64,000 nt of DNA from Motacilla alba alba (taxonomy: Eukaryota; Chordata; Aves; Passeriformes; Motacillidae), in assembly GCF_015832195.1 (NCBI RefSeq), contig NC_052045.1, forward strand, positions 434,001 through 498,000, in the 5' to 3' direction. The position numbers and the translations under genes are program-made. Positions 8,421-18,835 of the stretch are shown piece by piece. Under the pieces are notes generated by a model. That model ran no database searches, was not told the origin of the DNA, and was given only the letters and a program-made list of their open reading frames with translations. Numbering within the stretch: the first letter of the stretch is position 1; every line of letters starts with the position of its first letter.

Positions 8421-11400
8421 AAGGTGGCCCTTGGCTTTTCCATAGCTTACTGAACAATACCACAACGCTGAAACTTGTACGAGGTTTTTCAGAGTGACTA
8501 TCTACCAATTGCTAAATGAAGCTGATCCCTGGTTAGTTTGACATTTGGAATCTGCATGGGGATTTCTGTTTTTCTTTTCTACATGTATTGTATTTAATAA
8601 CAGGTGTAGTCTCTCCACACTATTTTTGCTCTCTTTAATCAATTGTAAGGAATAAGCTGACTATCGGTATTATATGAAAAGCAAGCAATGATTTGCAGGT
8701 TTTATTTTGCTCCGAATGTCAGAAATGATACCTTTATCTGGGTCTATTTTTTAGCTCATGGATGGATCATGTAATATCTATAGTACGTAATATCTTCTCC
8801 TAAACAGAAAAGAAAAAAGTCTCTTCAAACAAGTAACCCCAGATCTCATACAACAGCACAGCATGTGTCAATTCACACTGTGTCATGTGACATGAAACTA
8901 CTTAATACAGCCTGCCTTGGAGTGACATTTGTATTGCCCATATCATAGAATAAAAAAATAACACTTTCACAAGTGAGGAATTATCTTTTCCAGTTGATGG
9001 TATTTTGCTATTTGCAGGTAAAGTGAAAAACAGGTAAGGGTTAGTGAGCTACCTTGAAAGGAAATGTTACAGTAGGGAAGAGATTTGATAAGGGCCTAAC
9101 CGTGCTGGCAATGCAAGCAAAAGAAATGGTTCTGTTCATGAAAGGATGGCTCTGTCTTTAGATGTGATTTGAACTGAAGCAGGGGAAAACCCAGAGAGGA
9201 AATCTCAGCTTTTGAACAACAGGCTTGTCAGCTAATTAAGGCTGAAATAAGATTTTAAGGAAGGAAAAGAAAACATTATCTATTGCCAAGGACTGAGGGC
9301 AGGGTTTAACCCCACACCTCACGCTGCAGGGGATGGGTAATGCCGTGCAGAGCAGCGGGCAGGAGGCAGTGCTGGGTGTCCTCCCCAGCCCAGCTCTGCG
9401 CTCTGGCTGCTCTCGTTGCCTCGAGAGAGGACAGTTCTGAGGTCTGGTCCTGCCCTGAAGACATTGAATTTTACGGCTTATTCATGAAAATCCTGATTTG
9501 ATCCACAGCTAAGAGCAGTGAGTCCTGTACGTGCTGGACAGGGAAGTAGCTTCTGAGTAGTGAGAGTCACCCACAGGCTCTGGTACTTCCCCTGCTCTCA
9601 AGAGAATCCCCAATCCTTCTGGAGGCTTTTCTATTTAGACTGGATCTTCTTCATGCCCACAGGAGTCCCTTTGCAGTAGCATCTCTTGCTGATGTGCAGC
9701 TGTCCCCATCTTCCTGCTGCTCTGAAAGCATCTCCTCCAAGCTGTGTATTCCCAACAAGCAGCAGAGACCCAGTGCCCGCCCCAGTCTCCAGCTGCTCCT
9801 GGTGCTGTGGGATGTTTTGCACAAGCCCTTTCCTGCAGCCCAGCAGGAGTGGGTGTTACCTTTCCAAAATGCCCTGGAAATAACCTGAGAGCCGGGAAGA
9901 CAGATGGCAAAAACATCCTGCCATGGGCAGTGTCCCTGCAAGAACTTCTGTGCAGGGCACTAAGTGTCCCCACTGTGGATGAGAGTGACTGCTGATTTCT
10001 GGGTGACACTGCTCCTCGGAGCAGCTCTCCTCTTCTGGTAATTTCTCAAGTTGGAACAGCAAGGAACACATTCACACTGTCATATTTAAGATCCTTTTGG
10101 ACAAAACCTTGTAACCCCACTGGTCTCCACAAAGTTACACAGCTCAGAGCAGAATTGCACCCTGCCAATGTGCTGGTACTTGTGTGTTTCTGTGACTTCA
10201 AAGTATGGAGATCTTGGAAAGAGTAATTGTAAATTTATTTCAGCTGTTTTCACAGATTTTTTGTAACGAAGCCACACAAATAAGCTCGCGGTGAATATTT
10301 CTTGCTCTCCTGCCACGGCCCCATGCTGCCACTGCCATGGCAACCAGGAAATCTCCTCTCCTTCCCATCTCATCTCCTGGGCTGGGGAGCCTGTGATGCC
10401 ACAGCCGTGGCAGTGCCTCCTCAGGCAATTCCTGCCGTTCCCAGCCCCGGGCTGCAGGATGCCCTGGGCACGGGGCTGCTCTGCCCTCTGCGGCCCGGGG
10501 GAGCAGTCCCGTTTCTGCTGGGGGAAATCAGGCAGCCAGCACATGGGAGTAGGGTCTCCCACCAGTCAGGACTTCTCCAAGCAACGCTTGGGAGGGTCTG
10601 GATGATACTTGGTGGACAGTTTCATGCGTGGCCTCCTCACATCGTTTTCTATTGACAGGGACAGTTTCAAAGCTCTTTAATCAAATCTTGACGCTTTAAA
10701 AATGTAGTTTATGTTATACAGGGGATATGTCTTTTTCTTCACAAGGGGTGGAAGGCACATATCAAATCTTAGGAATGAATATAACATGCCAATTTTGAAA
10801 ACCACCATGAAATAAGGATTTATGAGTTTGTTGATCTCCCCTGGGGACCCAGTGCAGTAAAAGCAGGAATTGTGCTGACTCGGGTGGAAGTGAGGAACAT
10901 GTTCAACTTGGAGGCAAATGGTTTTGTGGCACAATCCAGGGATAGAGCTCAGCTGCCACTCAAACTGTTAATCCCTCAAATCTTTAGCGCTTGAGGATTA
11001 ATTTCTCTAAATATTGTGCCAAATATAATAGTCTCTCTATCTCTCACACTATTAGGCAGCTATGAACTACAAGGAGCCTTTTGTCTCCCTAATAGGATTC
11101 ATCCCTAATTTCAAAGTCATAAAGCATGAGTTTAAAATAAAAAACCCATGAAACATTTTCCTCAGGTAGGAAGAGAGCAGTAGGACAGCTGCAGGGCCAT
11201 GATCCTGGGCTCTGCTCCTTCCTTACCCCAGCCCTGCAGCAGGAGCAGCGGGGCAGTGGCGCTTGCTTGCTGCTGCTTTATCCTGGATTTCCAGGGTGAG
11301 GAAGAAGGGACAGGGATTCAGTGCCCTGCCACTGCCATATCTGGATCTGGGGGTATGGGTGTACACCAAAGGAATACACTCCAAATGACCCAGCCAATGG

Positions 11401-12384
11401 GAAAACAAAGGAGAAAAACAAAACTGAGGTAGTGGCAATGAACACGGTTCAATTTTCAACTCTGAAGGACCTTGTGTTCTGAAATATTAGCTCAGTTTTA
11501 CTTTCTGAGAAGTCAGACTTGAGACACAGAATTTTGCTTTCATGGCTCCAAATCATTTGAGGTTAGTGAGTATTATTCTCATTATATGAACTTTTTCTCC
11601 CGGATTGGGATGGCAAACACTGCAAAATTAAAAAAATAAATAAACTAAATATTAGGTTATGGACAGCTTGGATTCTGGTCAGAACTCCTTAAGGCCAGTA
11701 TATTAACATTTTCAGTATAGCTGTTAAAAATACCATTTCACTCCAAATTATAATTAATTAGCTTGGAAGGTGTGACATGGAATCAAAATCCAGAGTGAGT
11801 TAAGACTTTCACACTTCTGTTTTAGGTGAAAGTGAATATAAGAATAGAGGAACATTGGATGCAAATGGCTTCACTGCTGTAGTTCCCAGAGTCTGAGAAT
11901 AAATGGATATCTTTCTATAGAAGTGATCTAATGGGATTTTGAAATGAAAAGCTTTTTTTTATTGGAACATTAACTAGATTCTTTGAAAAAATGGAAAGCT
12001 GAAAATTTTGGTCTGTCAGCACCTGAGTAAAGATAGAAAACCTGTTATATCTGTGTTAAAAGTATAACAAGATCGTGTAACTAGAAATGGAAGAAGTCAG
12101 CGAAAATTAGAAAGAAAGTAGGCTGGTTTTAAAGTGAGATTAATTAACCATTGGAGGAGCATCCCAAGGGGCACGGTACCTTTTGCAGCACTTGAACTCT
12201 GTAAATCATGACAGGATATGTATTTCAAGAAAATTCTGTGACAGTACCAATGGTTCAGCGGGGTCTGGGGCCCCAGGGGCAAGGCTGGGTTGTTCAGAGG
12301 GGAGAGGATCACGGTGCTCCCCTCTGGCCTTGGCACTGTGGGGTCAGCCTTGTGCGCCAGGTGAGAGTCAGGTGTGCAGGCAGC
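8421..12384. other. Single-copy sequence, mostly AT-rich, no gene seen
   Basis: AT-rich at 8440-9300 and 10640-12200, with a moderately GC-rich part at 9300-10640. An octamer ATGCAAAT lies at 11859-11866. AT-rich stretches such as 10990-11130 resemble conserved non-coding DNA in texture. A 9016-9032 segment between an acceptor-like and a donor-like sequence is only 16 bases long and is not convincing. I see no repeats, mobile elements or supported exons. Confidence 0.5.
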
Positions 12385-12655
12385 AGAGTGCCAGCAGTGT
12401 GCCAGCCCTGCAGTGTGCCAGCCCTGCCGTGTGCCAGCCCTGCAGAGTGCCAGCCCTGCAGAGTGCCAGCCCTGCAGAGTGCCTGCCCTGCAGTGTGCCT
12501 GCAGTGTGCCAGCCCTGCAGTGTGCCAGCAGTGTGCCTGCAGTGTGCCTGCAGTGTGCCAGCCCTGCAGTGTGCCAGCAGTGTGCCTGCAGTGTGCCTGC
12601 AGTGTGCCAGCCCTGCAGTGTGTCTGCAGTGTGCCAGCAGTGTGCCAGCTCTGGG
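12385..12655. repeat. Minisatellite of GTGCCAGCCCTGCAG units
   Basis: About six 16-bp units (GTGCCAGCCCTGCAGA and variants) are followed by interleaved 11-bp GTGTGCCTGCA and longer units to about 12650. CTGCAG (a PstI site) recurs in most units. The array adjoins the next one with only about 35 bases between, and both share TGCAG/GTGTGC words, so they may have a common origin. Confidence 0.9.
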
Positions 12656-12689
12656 AGCAGGGTTTGGCTGCTGGGAGGGGTGCAGATGT

Positions 12690-13312
12690 GCAGGGGCAGG
12701 TGTGAGGGATGCAGGTGTGCAGGGTGCAAGGTGCAGGTGTGCCGGGTGCAGGGTGCAGGTGTGAGGGATGCAGGTGTGCAGGTGTGCAGAGGTGCAGGGT
12801 GCAGGTGTGAGGGATGCAGGTGTGCAGTGTGCAGGGTGCAGGGTGCAGGTGTGAGGGATGCAGGTGTGCAGGTGTGCAGAGGTGCAGGGTGCAGGTGTGA
12901 GGGATGCAGGTGTGCAGTGTGCAGGGTGCAGGGTGCAGGTGTGAGGGATGCAGGTGTGCAGGTGTGCAGAGGTGCAGGGTGCAGGTGTGAGGGATGCAGG
13001 TGTGCAGTGTGCAGGTGTGCAGGATGCAGGGTGCAGGTGTGAGGGATGCAGGTATGCAGGGTGCAGGTGTGCAGAGGTGCAGGGTGCAGGTGTGAGGGAT
13101 GCAGGTGTGCAGGGTGCAGGGTGCAGGTGTGAGGGATGCAGGTGTGCAGTGTGCAGGGTGCAGGTGTGAGGGATGCAGGTGTGCAGTGTACAGTGTGCAG
13201 GGTGCAGGTGTGAGGGATGCAGGTGTGCAGTGTGCAGGTGTGCAGTGTGCAGTGTGCAGGGTGCAGGGTGCAGGTGTGAGGGATGCAGGTGTGCAGTGTG
13301 CAGGGTGCAGAG
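12690..13312. repeat. Complex GTGCAG/CAGGTGTG minisatellite with 90-bp higher-order unit
   Basis: Short words GGTGCA, GGTGTGCA and GTGAGGGATGCA are reiterated for about 620 bases. A higher-order period of exactly 90 bp is visible: GTGAGGGATG starts at 12761, 12851 and 12941. The segments 12761-12850 and 12851-12940 are identical by eye, and the third copy matches until about 13015. Beyond that the phase drifts. CAGGTG E-box cores occur throughout. A long minus-strand open frame (12097-13347) exists only because the repeat lacks stops. Confidence 0.95.
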
Positions 13313-15753
13313 GTGCTGCCCTGTGCAGCTGGAGCCCAGGGCTCCATCGGGAGCTCCCTCAGAGCAGGATGTCCAGGACTCTGCAGCAGGGGCTGGCTTT
13401 GCCCTGTGCTCTGTGCTTGTCAGGTCTTGCTCACCCCTCCCTGCTGCTCCAAACCCGCTGGTAAACTCTGCTGCTGCTGCTGCTGAACCCCTGTTAACCT
13501 GCAGGCATTAGAGAAATTGGCTGGAAAGCTCAAATCCTTCTTGGGGGTCAGGAAGAAGAGTCTTACAAACGACAAAGAAGAAAATAGGAGTCAATGAGGC
13601 ACACAATGGTAGGAGGAAAATATTCTCTTTTACAAAATCCAGTGACTGAGGGAATTCCCAGAGGAAGGAGAGTAAGGTGCTTCCTATGTGACAGTGAATG
13701 ACAGCTTTTTTGTGTACTGTGCCTTGACAGTTACATTTCCTGGGATTCAAGTGAGAAAGGGGACACTAACTCTTTTCCCAGAGTTATTGCTAACTCACGT
13801 CCCAGTTCTTCTCCATTTCCATGTTCCCCATTTCTCATCCAGATCTGCCCCTGCTTCCACTGAATCCTGCACTGGCCTTTGCTGCACAACAAGGTTAGAA
13901 TGACTAAAAGACCAGAGAAAAAAGGAATGGCCCATCCTTGTGCTCTCTGCCCTAAAAATGAGCACTCCCCGCTCCCCCTGCGGCCCCCGCTGCTGCAGGG
14001 ATGGATCATCAGCAGTGGAGCCACGATTCCCAGTGGCACAGGGGGCTCAGCGTGGACGCACAGCCACGTGCTGTGGTGCTGTGCTGGCTCTGGGAGCTGT
14101 CTGGGGCATTTGCTGTTTGATGGCTTTATGGACCATGGGTCTGCAGTCCCGGACAGGGGCAGCACGCAGCCCAAGGCAGGGCGTGGGGTGCTTTGTGAGG
14201 AGTGAGCTCCCACTCCTCCCCGGGAACGCCAGGCCCTCCTCGGGCCCCTGTGACTGCCTCTGGTTTTGCAGTGGTAGCCCTGCCCCAGGGAGCTGCTCTG
14301 GCCCTTCACCCTGCGGGGTGGCTGCAGCTGCTCTCAGCAGCAGAAGAGCACACGCTCACAGCACAGCCCGGAGACAGCGAGCAGGGCAGTGCCAGCCTCC
14401 CCATCCTGCTTCAGGCACAGCACTGGAAAGGGACAATTACCGCCTGCAGGGTCTGATCCTGGACATTGTGACTCCTGTGTGCATTTTATGGGCTCAGGCC
14501 TTTTGACAGCCTGCAGCCACTCCTGCCTGCTCCACTCTCTCCCATGCAAGGATGGGATTTATCCTACCTCATACCTGCTGCAGAATTTTTCATGTTTCCT
14601 TCTGATGAAGGACAAAGGGATCTAAAAGGAGCTGGCTAAATGGAATATGCGGGTTTGGAGTGTGTGAGAAGCCTCTTAGGCAGCAGTCAGCGATCTTGGG
14701 GTGAGGTTTGGTGAAAGAGCTCTTGTTGGTTTCTTGGAGGTTACAGCTCCTCGCCAGAGCCTCCCCTGCCTCCTTCCCCCAACTCTCTAGTTCAATATCA
14801 AGTTTGCTTTTGTCTTGTCTTATTTTTCTTCCCTTTTTCCAGGGAGCCTTGCTGTCTGAATTCCTGGTGGTTTTGATGCCTGATTCACAGCTTTTGGCTT
14901 GTGAGGTGCTGCAACAGGGAGGCTGATGCAAGTCCAGCTCTTGTTCTTTAATTCTGTTCTCTAAATTCAGCTTCACGGGGTAACAGATAAAAAACCCCAG
15001 CCCTCCCTGCAGGACTCGTGATGGCCTTGATCTTTGTGTTTTTTCAGCTCCAGCCCCATAAACCTTGGAAGCTAACCTTGCAGCTGCATCCTGCTAGGCT
15101 CTCCCACACAGGTCAATCTCATTTCTAGTTTTGATTGTTACAGTTTAAAGATAGAATTTCCCTTTCTTGCTTCACAGCATTCAAATGCTAATTAGTTCCC
15201 TTAAATGTCTAGGAAGTTATCCCAGTTTACACATATATGGTTTATTAACTCATGTTCATTTCAAACCTGTTCTTTGATGTAGGCTAATGGAATTATTCTT
15301 TTAGAATCTCTTTAAGAGGTGACTTCTCTTTCTTTCTTGATGGATAGTGTTTCTCTGAAGCACATTTGTGAGTGTTTGCCTTTGGAAAAAATACTTGCTT
15401 TTCACGGGTTAATGCTGAGTACTCCTGGATGTTCATGCAACAGATAAACATTTGTTTTCCATTTGCAGCAACTTACTTTTTAGAGTAAGTTTACTTTTAC
15501 TCTTGCTGAAAAGAAATTTCTTTTTCCTCCCTTCCCATAGCTAATCAGATGGAACAGACCAGGTTTGCAGAAATACATCTGCCTAGAGAATATGGCCGTG
15601 TGAGCCAGCATTTGTTTCCAGCTGTTTTCTTGTCATTAGCTTTTAATTTCAACAACTACCTGCTTGTGCCTCTCCTCTTTTTTCCCCACCTCAGGTATTT
15701 CGCGCTGTTATTGTGATTGTCAGGTCTGTTCTGCTTGAAATGTTTCCATCTAT

Positions 15754-15767
15754 GTTGCCATGGTTAC
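15754..15767 (+). promoter_or_regulatory. X-box-like (RFX) site
   Basis: GTTGCCATGGTTAC matches the palindromic RFX X-box (GTTGCC, two bases, GGCAAC) at every position except two in the right half. RFX factors bind such sites near ciliary and other genes. A single match in 64 kb has little weight, but the site sits inside the AT-rich, possibly conserved stretch. Confidence 0.2.
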
Positions 15768-16348
15768 AGGTGCCAGAATTGGAAATAAATGAAGGGGGTA
15801 TCAAGGCACCGGTGTGACTCTGATGGAGGCTTAGCACTAAGATATTAGCTATTATTTTGCTGGATTCCACGATATTTGATGATGGATCCATTTTAATAGA
15901 ATATTTAAATGCTTGCTTGAATATAGATTGCACTAAAATGGAATTATGTGGAACTGGATTTTAAAGAAATTATTTTTTTTTTCTTTTTAATGAGTACACA
16001 GCCTTTGGGACAGTCTGCACGTGAGAGAATAGAGTGTCTAGAACATTTACTGCACAAATGCTCTGAATGTATTTGACTGCATCTACTACTGCAGCATGGA
16101 TGAGTACTGAGTACAAGTCCACAGAAAAGTTCAAAGAGATAAGAGAAGAAATTTTTAGGAAACAGAGAGCTGCTTCAGAATGGTTTCTTAGGAAAATACT
16201 TGGAAATTAGGTGGATGCTGTCTCTCTTATAGTCTGTGTGGCAGTACCACCCGCTTGCAAGTCTTGTGGGAGGTTTCTGGTGATGTGAGGGTTTCTGCAA
16301 ACCAGAGATCCCATTCTCATTCTCTCTCTTCCATTTCTCATTTTATAG

Positions 16349-16428
16349 GCTTGAGACTTCCTCGAAAGCTCAGCAAGGTCACTGGAGAAATTCCCAGTGA
16401 CAACAGTGAGATTTGGATTGAATCTCAG
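16349..16428 (+). CDS. Candidate 80-bp internal exon, product unknown
   Basis: A very good acceptor, a 25-base pyrimidine-rich run ending TTTTATAG at 16348, precedes 80 bases that end CAG before GTCAGC, a moderate donor. The frame entered after two bases reads LRLPRKLSKVTGEIPSDNSE and ends IWIESQ, a charged, ordinary-looking protein segment ending on a codon boundary. I do not recognise it. No neighbouring exon in compatible phase was found, and the donor is not strong, so it may be a decoy within an intron or conserved non-coding sequence. Confidence 0.3.
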
Positions 16429-18048
16429 GTCAGCTGTTTAGCCTTTTCCCACATTGTTCAAAGTGATTTTAGTCTGTTTTGAGCTCTCCTCTTTCAGGTT
16501 GTCTCGGTCAGTCAGACCCTCTCAGGGGCCACCTATGGGCAATGTGTTCCATGTGTTCTTTAACACATGGCATGGGCACAATATGGGAGCCCTGCTAAAT
16601 GTCTAAAACAGGCAGTAACATGTCTTGCTGGTCCCAGAGAAAGTTCCTGCTTTCCCTCCCCAGTGAAGGGGTGGCTTTTCCTTTCTTGGTGCTATCTGTC
16701 CCCGCTGAAGTCAGCTGAGAAGCTCCTGCTCATGTGAAAGAATTTGTGTGCATGTGTGAATATGCATTTGTTTATACACCCGTACAGTTATGAATGTGCA
16801 ATTAAATCTTTATCTTTTTGAAGTAGCTTTAAAATAAGCTGTGGCTTTCTATTTTCTGAAATGTTATTTTGAGGCCAGCAGAAAGAGGGCAAAGAGTAGG
16901 GTATCCCTCTAGTGTTGACTAGTGACTATAACTGGATGGTGATGGTAACATGAGATTTAACTGAAGATTGAGGTTTTTACAGTAACTCGGTTCAGCATGT
17001 CAAATGCAGGAAACTGGAGCAAATGCAGGCAGTTGCTGTATTCATCCTTTCCCTGAATTTGTACCTTCATTTCTCACTCACCTTCCTCTAGGAAACTCTC
17101 ACTGGGGGCATTCCACCCTCAGCCAGGCCAGAGCCTGTCAGAGTCCATCGGTGCTGAGGTTTTCCCTGGTGCATCCAGTGGAAAATGTGAAGCTCAGCTT
17201 CTCCATTATGGTTGTGGCTGCCTTTTGTGTACCTCTGGCATTCAGGGAGGGGCAGAGGCTGCTGTGCTTGCCCTGCTGGAGCAGCTCCTGCAGAGGAGCC
17301 AGGGCAGCTCTGCACACCGTGGGCTCTGCAGCCAGCCTGGGGTGCCCTGCTCCTCTCTGAGCTCTGCTCCTCCAGCTGGAGACCCCAAGGCTGAGCACTG
17401 CCAAGTGCTTTGTCCTCTGTCCCTCGGTCGGCCTGGGCTGACATTTTCAGCTCTGTGCTGCACACTGTCTGGGGGAAGCTGGGGAACAGCCTCTGCTTTG
17501 TCTGAGCCCTCAGCAAACACTCCCAAGTCCCCCAAAGCACGGTGCCGTGTTGGCCTGGGACTGCCACTGCCTGTCTGTAGGCGGGGGACAGTGTGCAGGA
17601 TGAGAGGAGCTGCACCAGAGCCAGTTCGCACAAACTCTGTAAACAAAGCAGCATCTGTCGGGCTCTCCGGAGCCTTCCCTGGGCACCAGGGCCCCTAATT
17701 GTTGTCAAACCGTTGTGTTTTCCTTGACACGGAATATTTTCAGCACGGGGTGACGCCGCTCGCCTCCTGGTGAACGAGCAGAGCTGTGGTTTGGTGCTTG
17801 CTCTGGATTTCGGCTCTGGCTGTGCCTGGTGGAAGGCAGCTCCAGGAGCCAGGGCTGCACAGGACAACAACGACAGCTAGTGGCTCACGGAATTCCTCCC
17901 AGAAGCGCAGGAACGGGAGGGGAGAGGCCAGCACTCAGGCTGTCCCCGGCTGTCGTTCATGCGCTGGCGGCAGAGGTGCAGGAGGCTGCAAGGGCTCTGG
18001 GCCGGGCTCTGTGAGTGCCCTGCCTGGCTGGCAGCACTGGCAGCATCC

Positions 18049-18080
18049 GCAGGGAGGGCAGGGAGGGCAGGGAGGGCAGC
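18049..18080. repeat. 9-bp GCAGGGAGG repeat, about 3.5 copies
   Basis: Three and a half perfect copies of GCAGGGAGG in an otherwise unique GC-rich stretch. A minor simple repeat. Confidence 0.85.
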
Positions 18081-18387
18081 CAGGCAGCTGCTGGCACCCA
18101 GGGACGCTGCCTCTGGGTGACTCTGTGCAGCGCAGGGCACTGGGATCACCCTTTATATGCCACCAGACCAGAATTCAGTTCCTGCTGCCTCCCCCAGGGT
18201 CCCTTTTGAAAATCCCTGTGCTCTCTTCAGTCCCATAAGGCAGAGAGAGGAGAAGAGCCAGTGGCGTGTCTGTGAGTAAAGCTGATGGAGGCTGGTTTGG
18301 GCCCTGGGGCTGTCAGTGACCCAGGGCCAGCTCAGTCAAAACAGATCAAAGCTCAGGTGTAAAACAGGAAGAGCAGAATAAAACATC

Positions 18388-18835
18388 ACTGGCTGGTTTG
18401 GGTTGGAAGGGACCTTAAAGACAGCCCAGTGCCACCCCCTGCCATGGCAGGGACACCTCCCCCTGTCCCAGGGGCTCCAGTGTCCAGCCTGGCCTGGGGC
18501 ACTGCCAGGGATCCAGGGCAGCCCCAGCTGCTCTGGGCACCTGTGCCAGGGCTGCCCACCCTGCCAGGGAACAATTCCTGCCCAATATCTAATCTAAACC
18601 CATCCTCCTTCAGCTTAAAGCCATCCCCTGTGTCCTGTCCCTCCATCCTTGTCCCCAGTCCCTCTGCAGCTCTCCTGGAGCCCCTTCAGGCCCTGCAAGG
18701 GGCTCTGAGCTCTGCCTGGAGCCTTCCCCCTCCAGGTGAGCCCCCCAGCTCTCCCAGCCTGGCTCCAGCCTGGAGCAGCTCCAGGGCCTCCTCTGGCCCC
18801 TCTCCAGCAGCTCCAGGTCTGGCCTGTACAGCAGT
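18388..18835 (-). mobile_element. CR1 LINE, 5'-truncated, antisense
   Basis: Read on the minus strand this ends with the diagnostic CR1 3' end AAGGTCCCTTCCAACCCAAA (plus strand 18396-18415). Upstream come the usual CR1 3'-region phrases: the GGAGCTGCTGGAGAGG-type segment, the tract before GAATGGGTTTAGATTAGA-like sequence, and the C-rich CCCTGCCATGGC stretch. About 450 bp of the 3' end remain. The 5' end is truncated, as in most copies, and fades near 18835. The canonical short 3' tail repeat is replaced by ACATCACTGG, and no target duplication is obvious, as is usual for CR1. It retains no coding capacity. It is good evidence that the host is a bird or other sauropsid. Confidence 0.92.

Larger units (their letters stand above)
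13313..18387. other. Single-copy sequence, one candidate exon, no complete gene
   Basis: 13.3-15.0 kb and 17.1-18.4 kb are moderately GC-rich; 15.1-17.0 kb is AT-rich with many TAAT/ATTA words and resembles conserved non-coding DNA. A short CTG run (13470-13485) follows the minisatellite. The candidate exon at 16349-16428 and the X-box-like site at 15754 are listed separately. No mobile elements were recognised before the CR1 copy. Confidence 0.5.

Noticed and set aside
9016..9032. Possible 16-base microexon between TTTGCAG and GTAAGG
   Set aside because: Too short to judge; adjacent AG and GT words are common by chance.
12097..13347. 416-codon minus-strand open frame rich in His, Thr, Leu and Pro
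   Set aside because: It is the translation of the GTGCAG-type minisatellite, which has no stops on that strand. No start context, splice sites or family resemblance.
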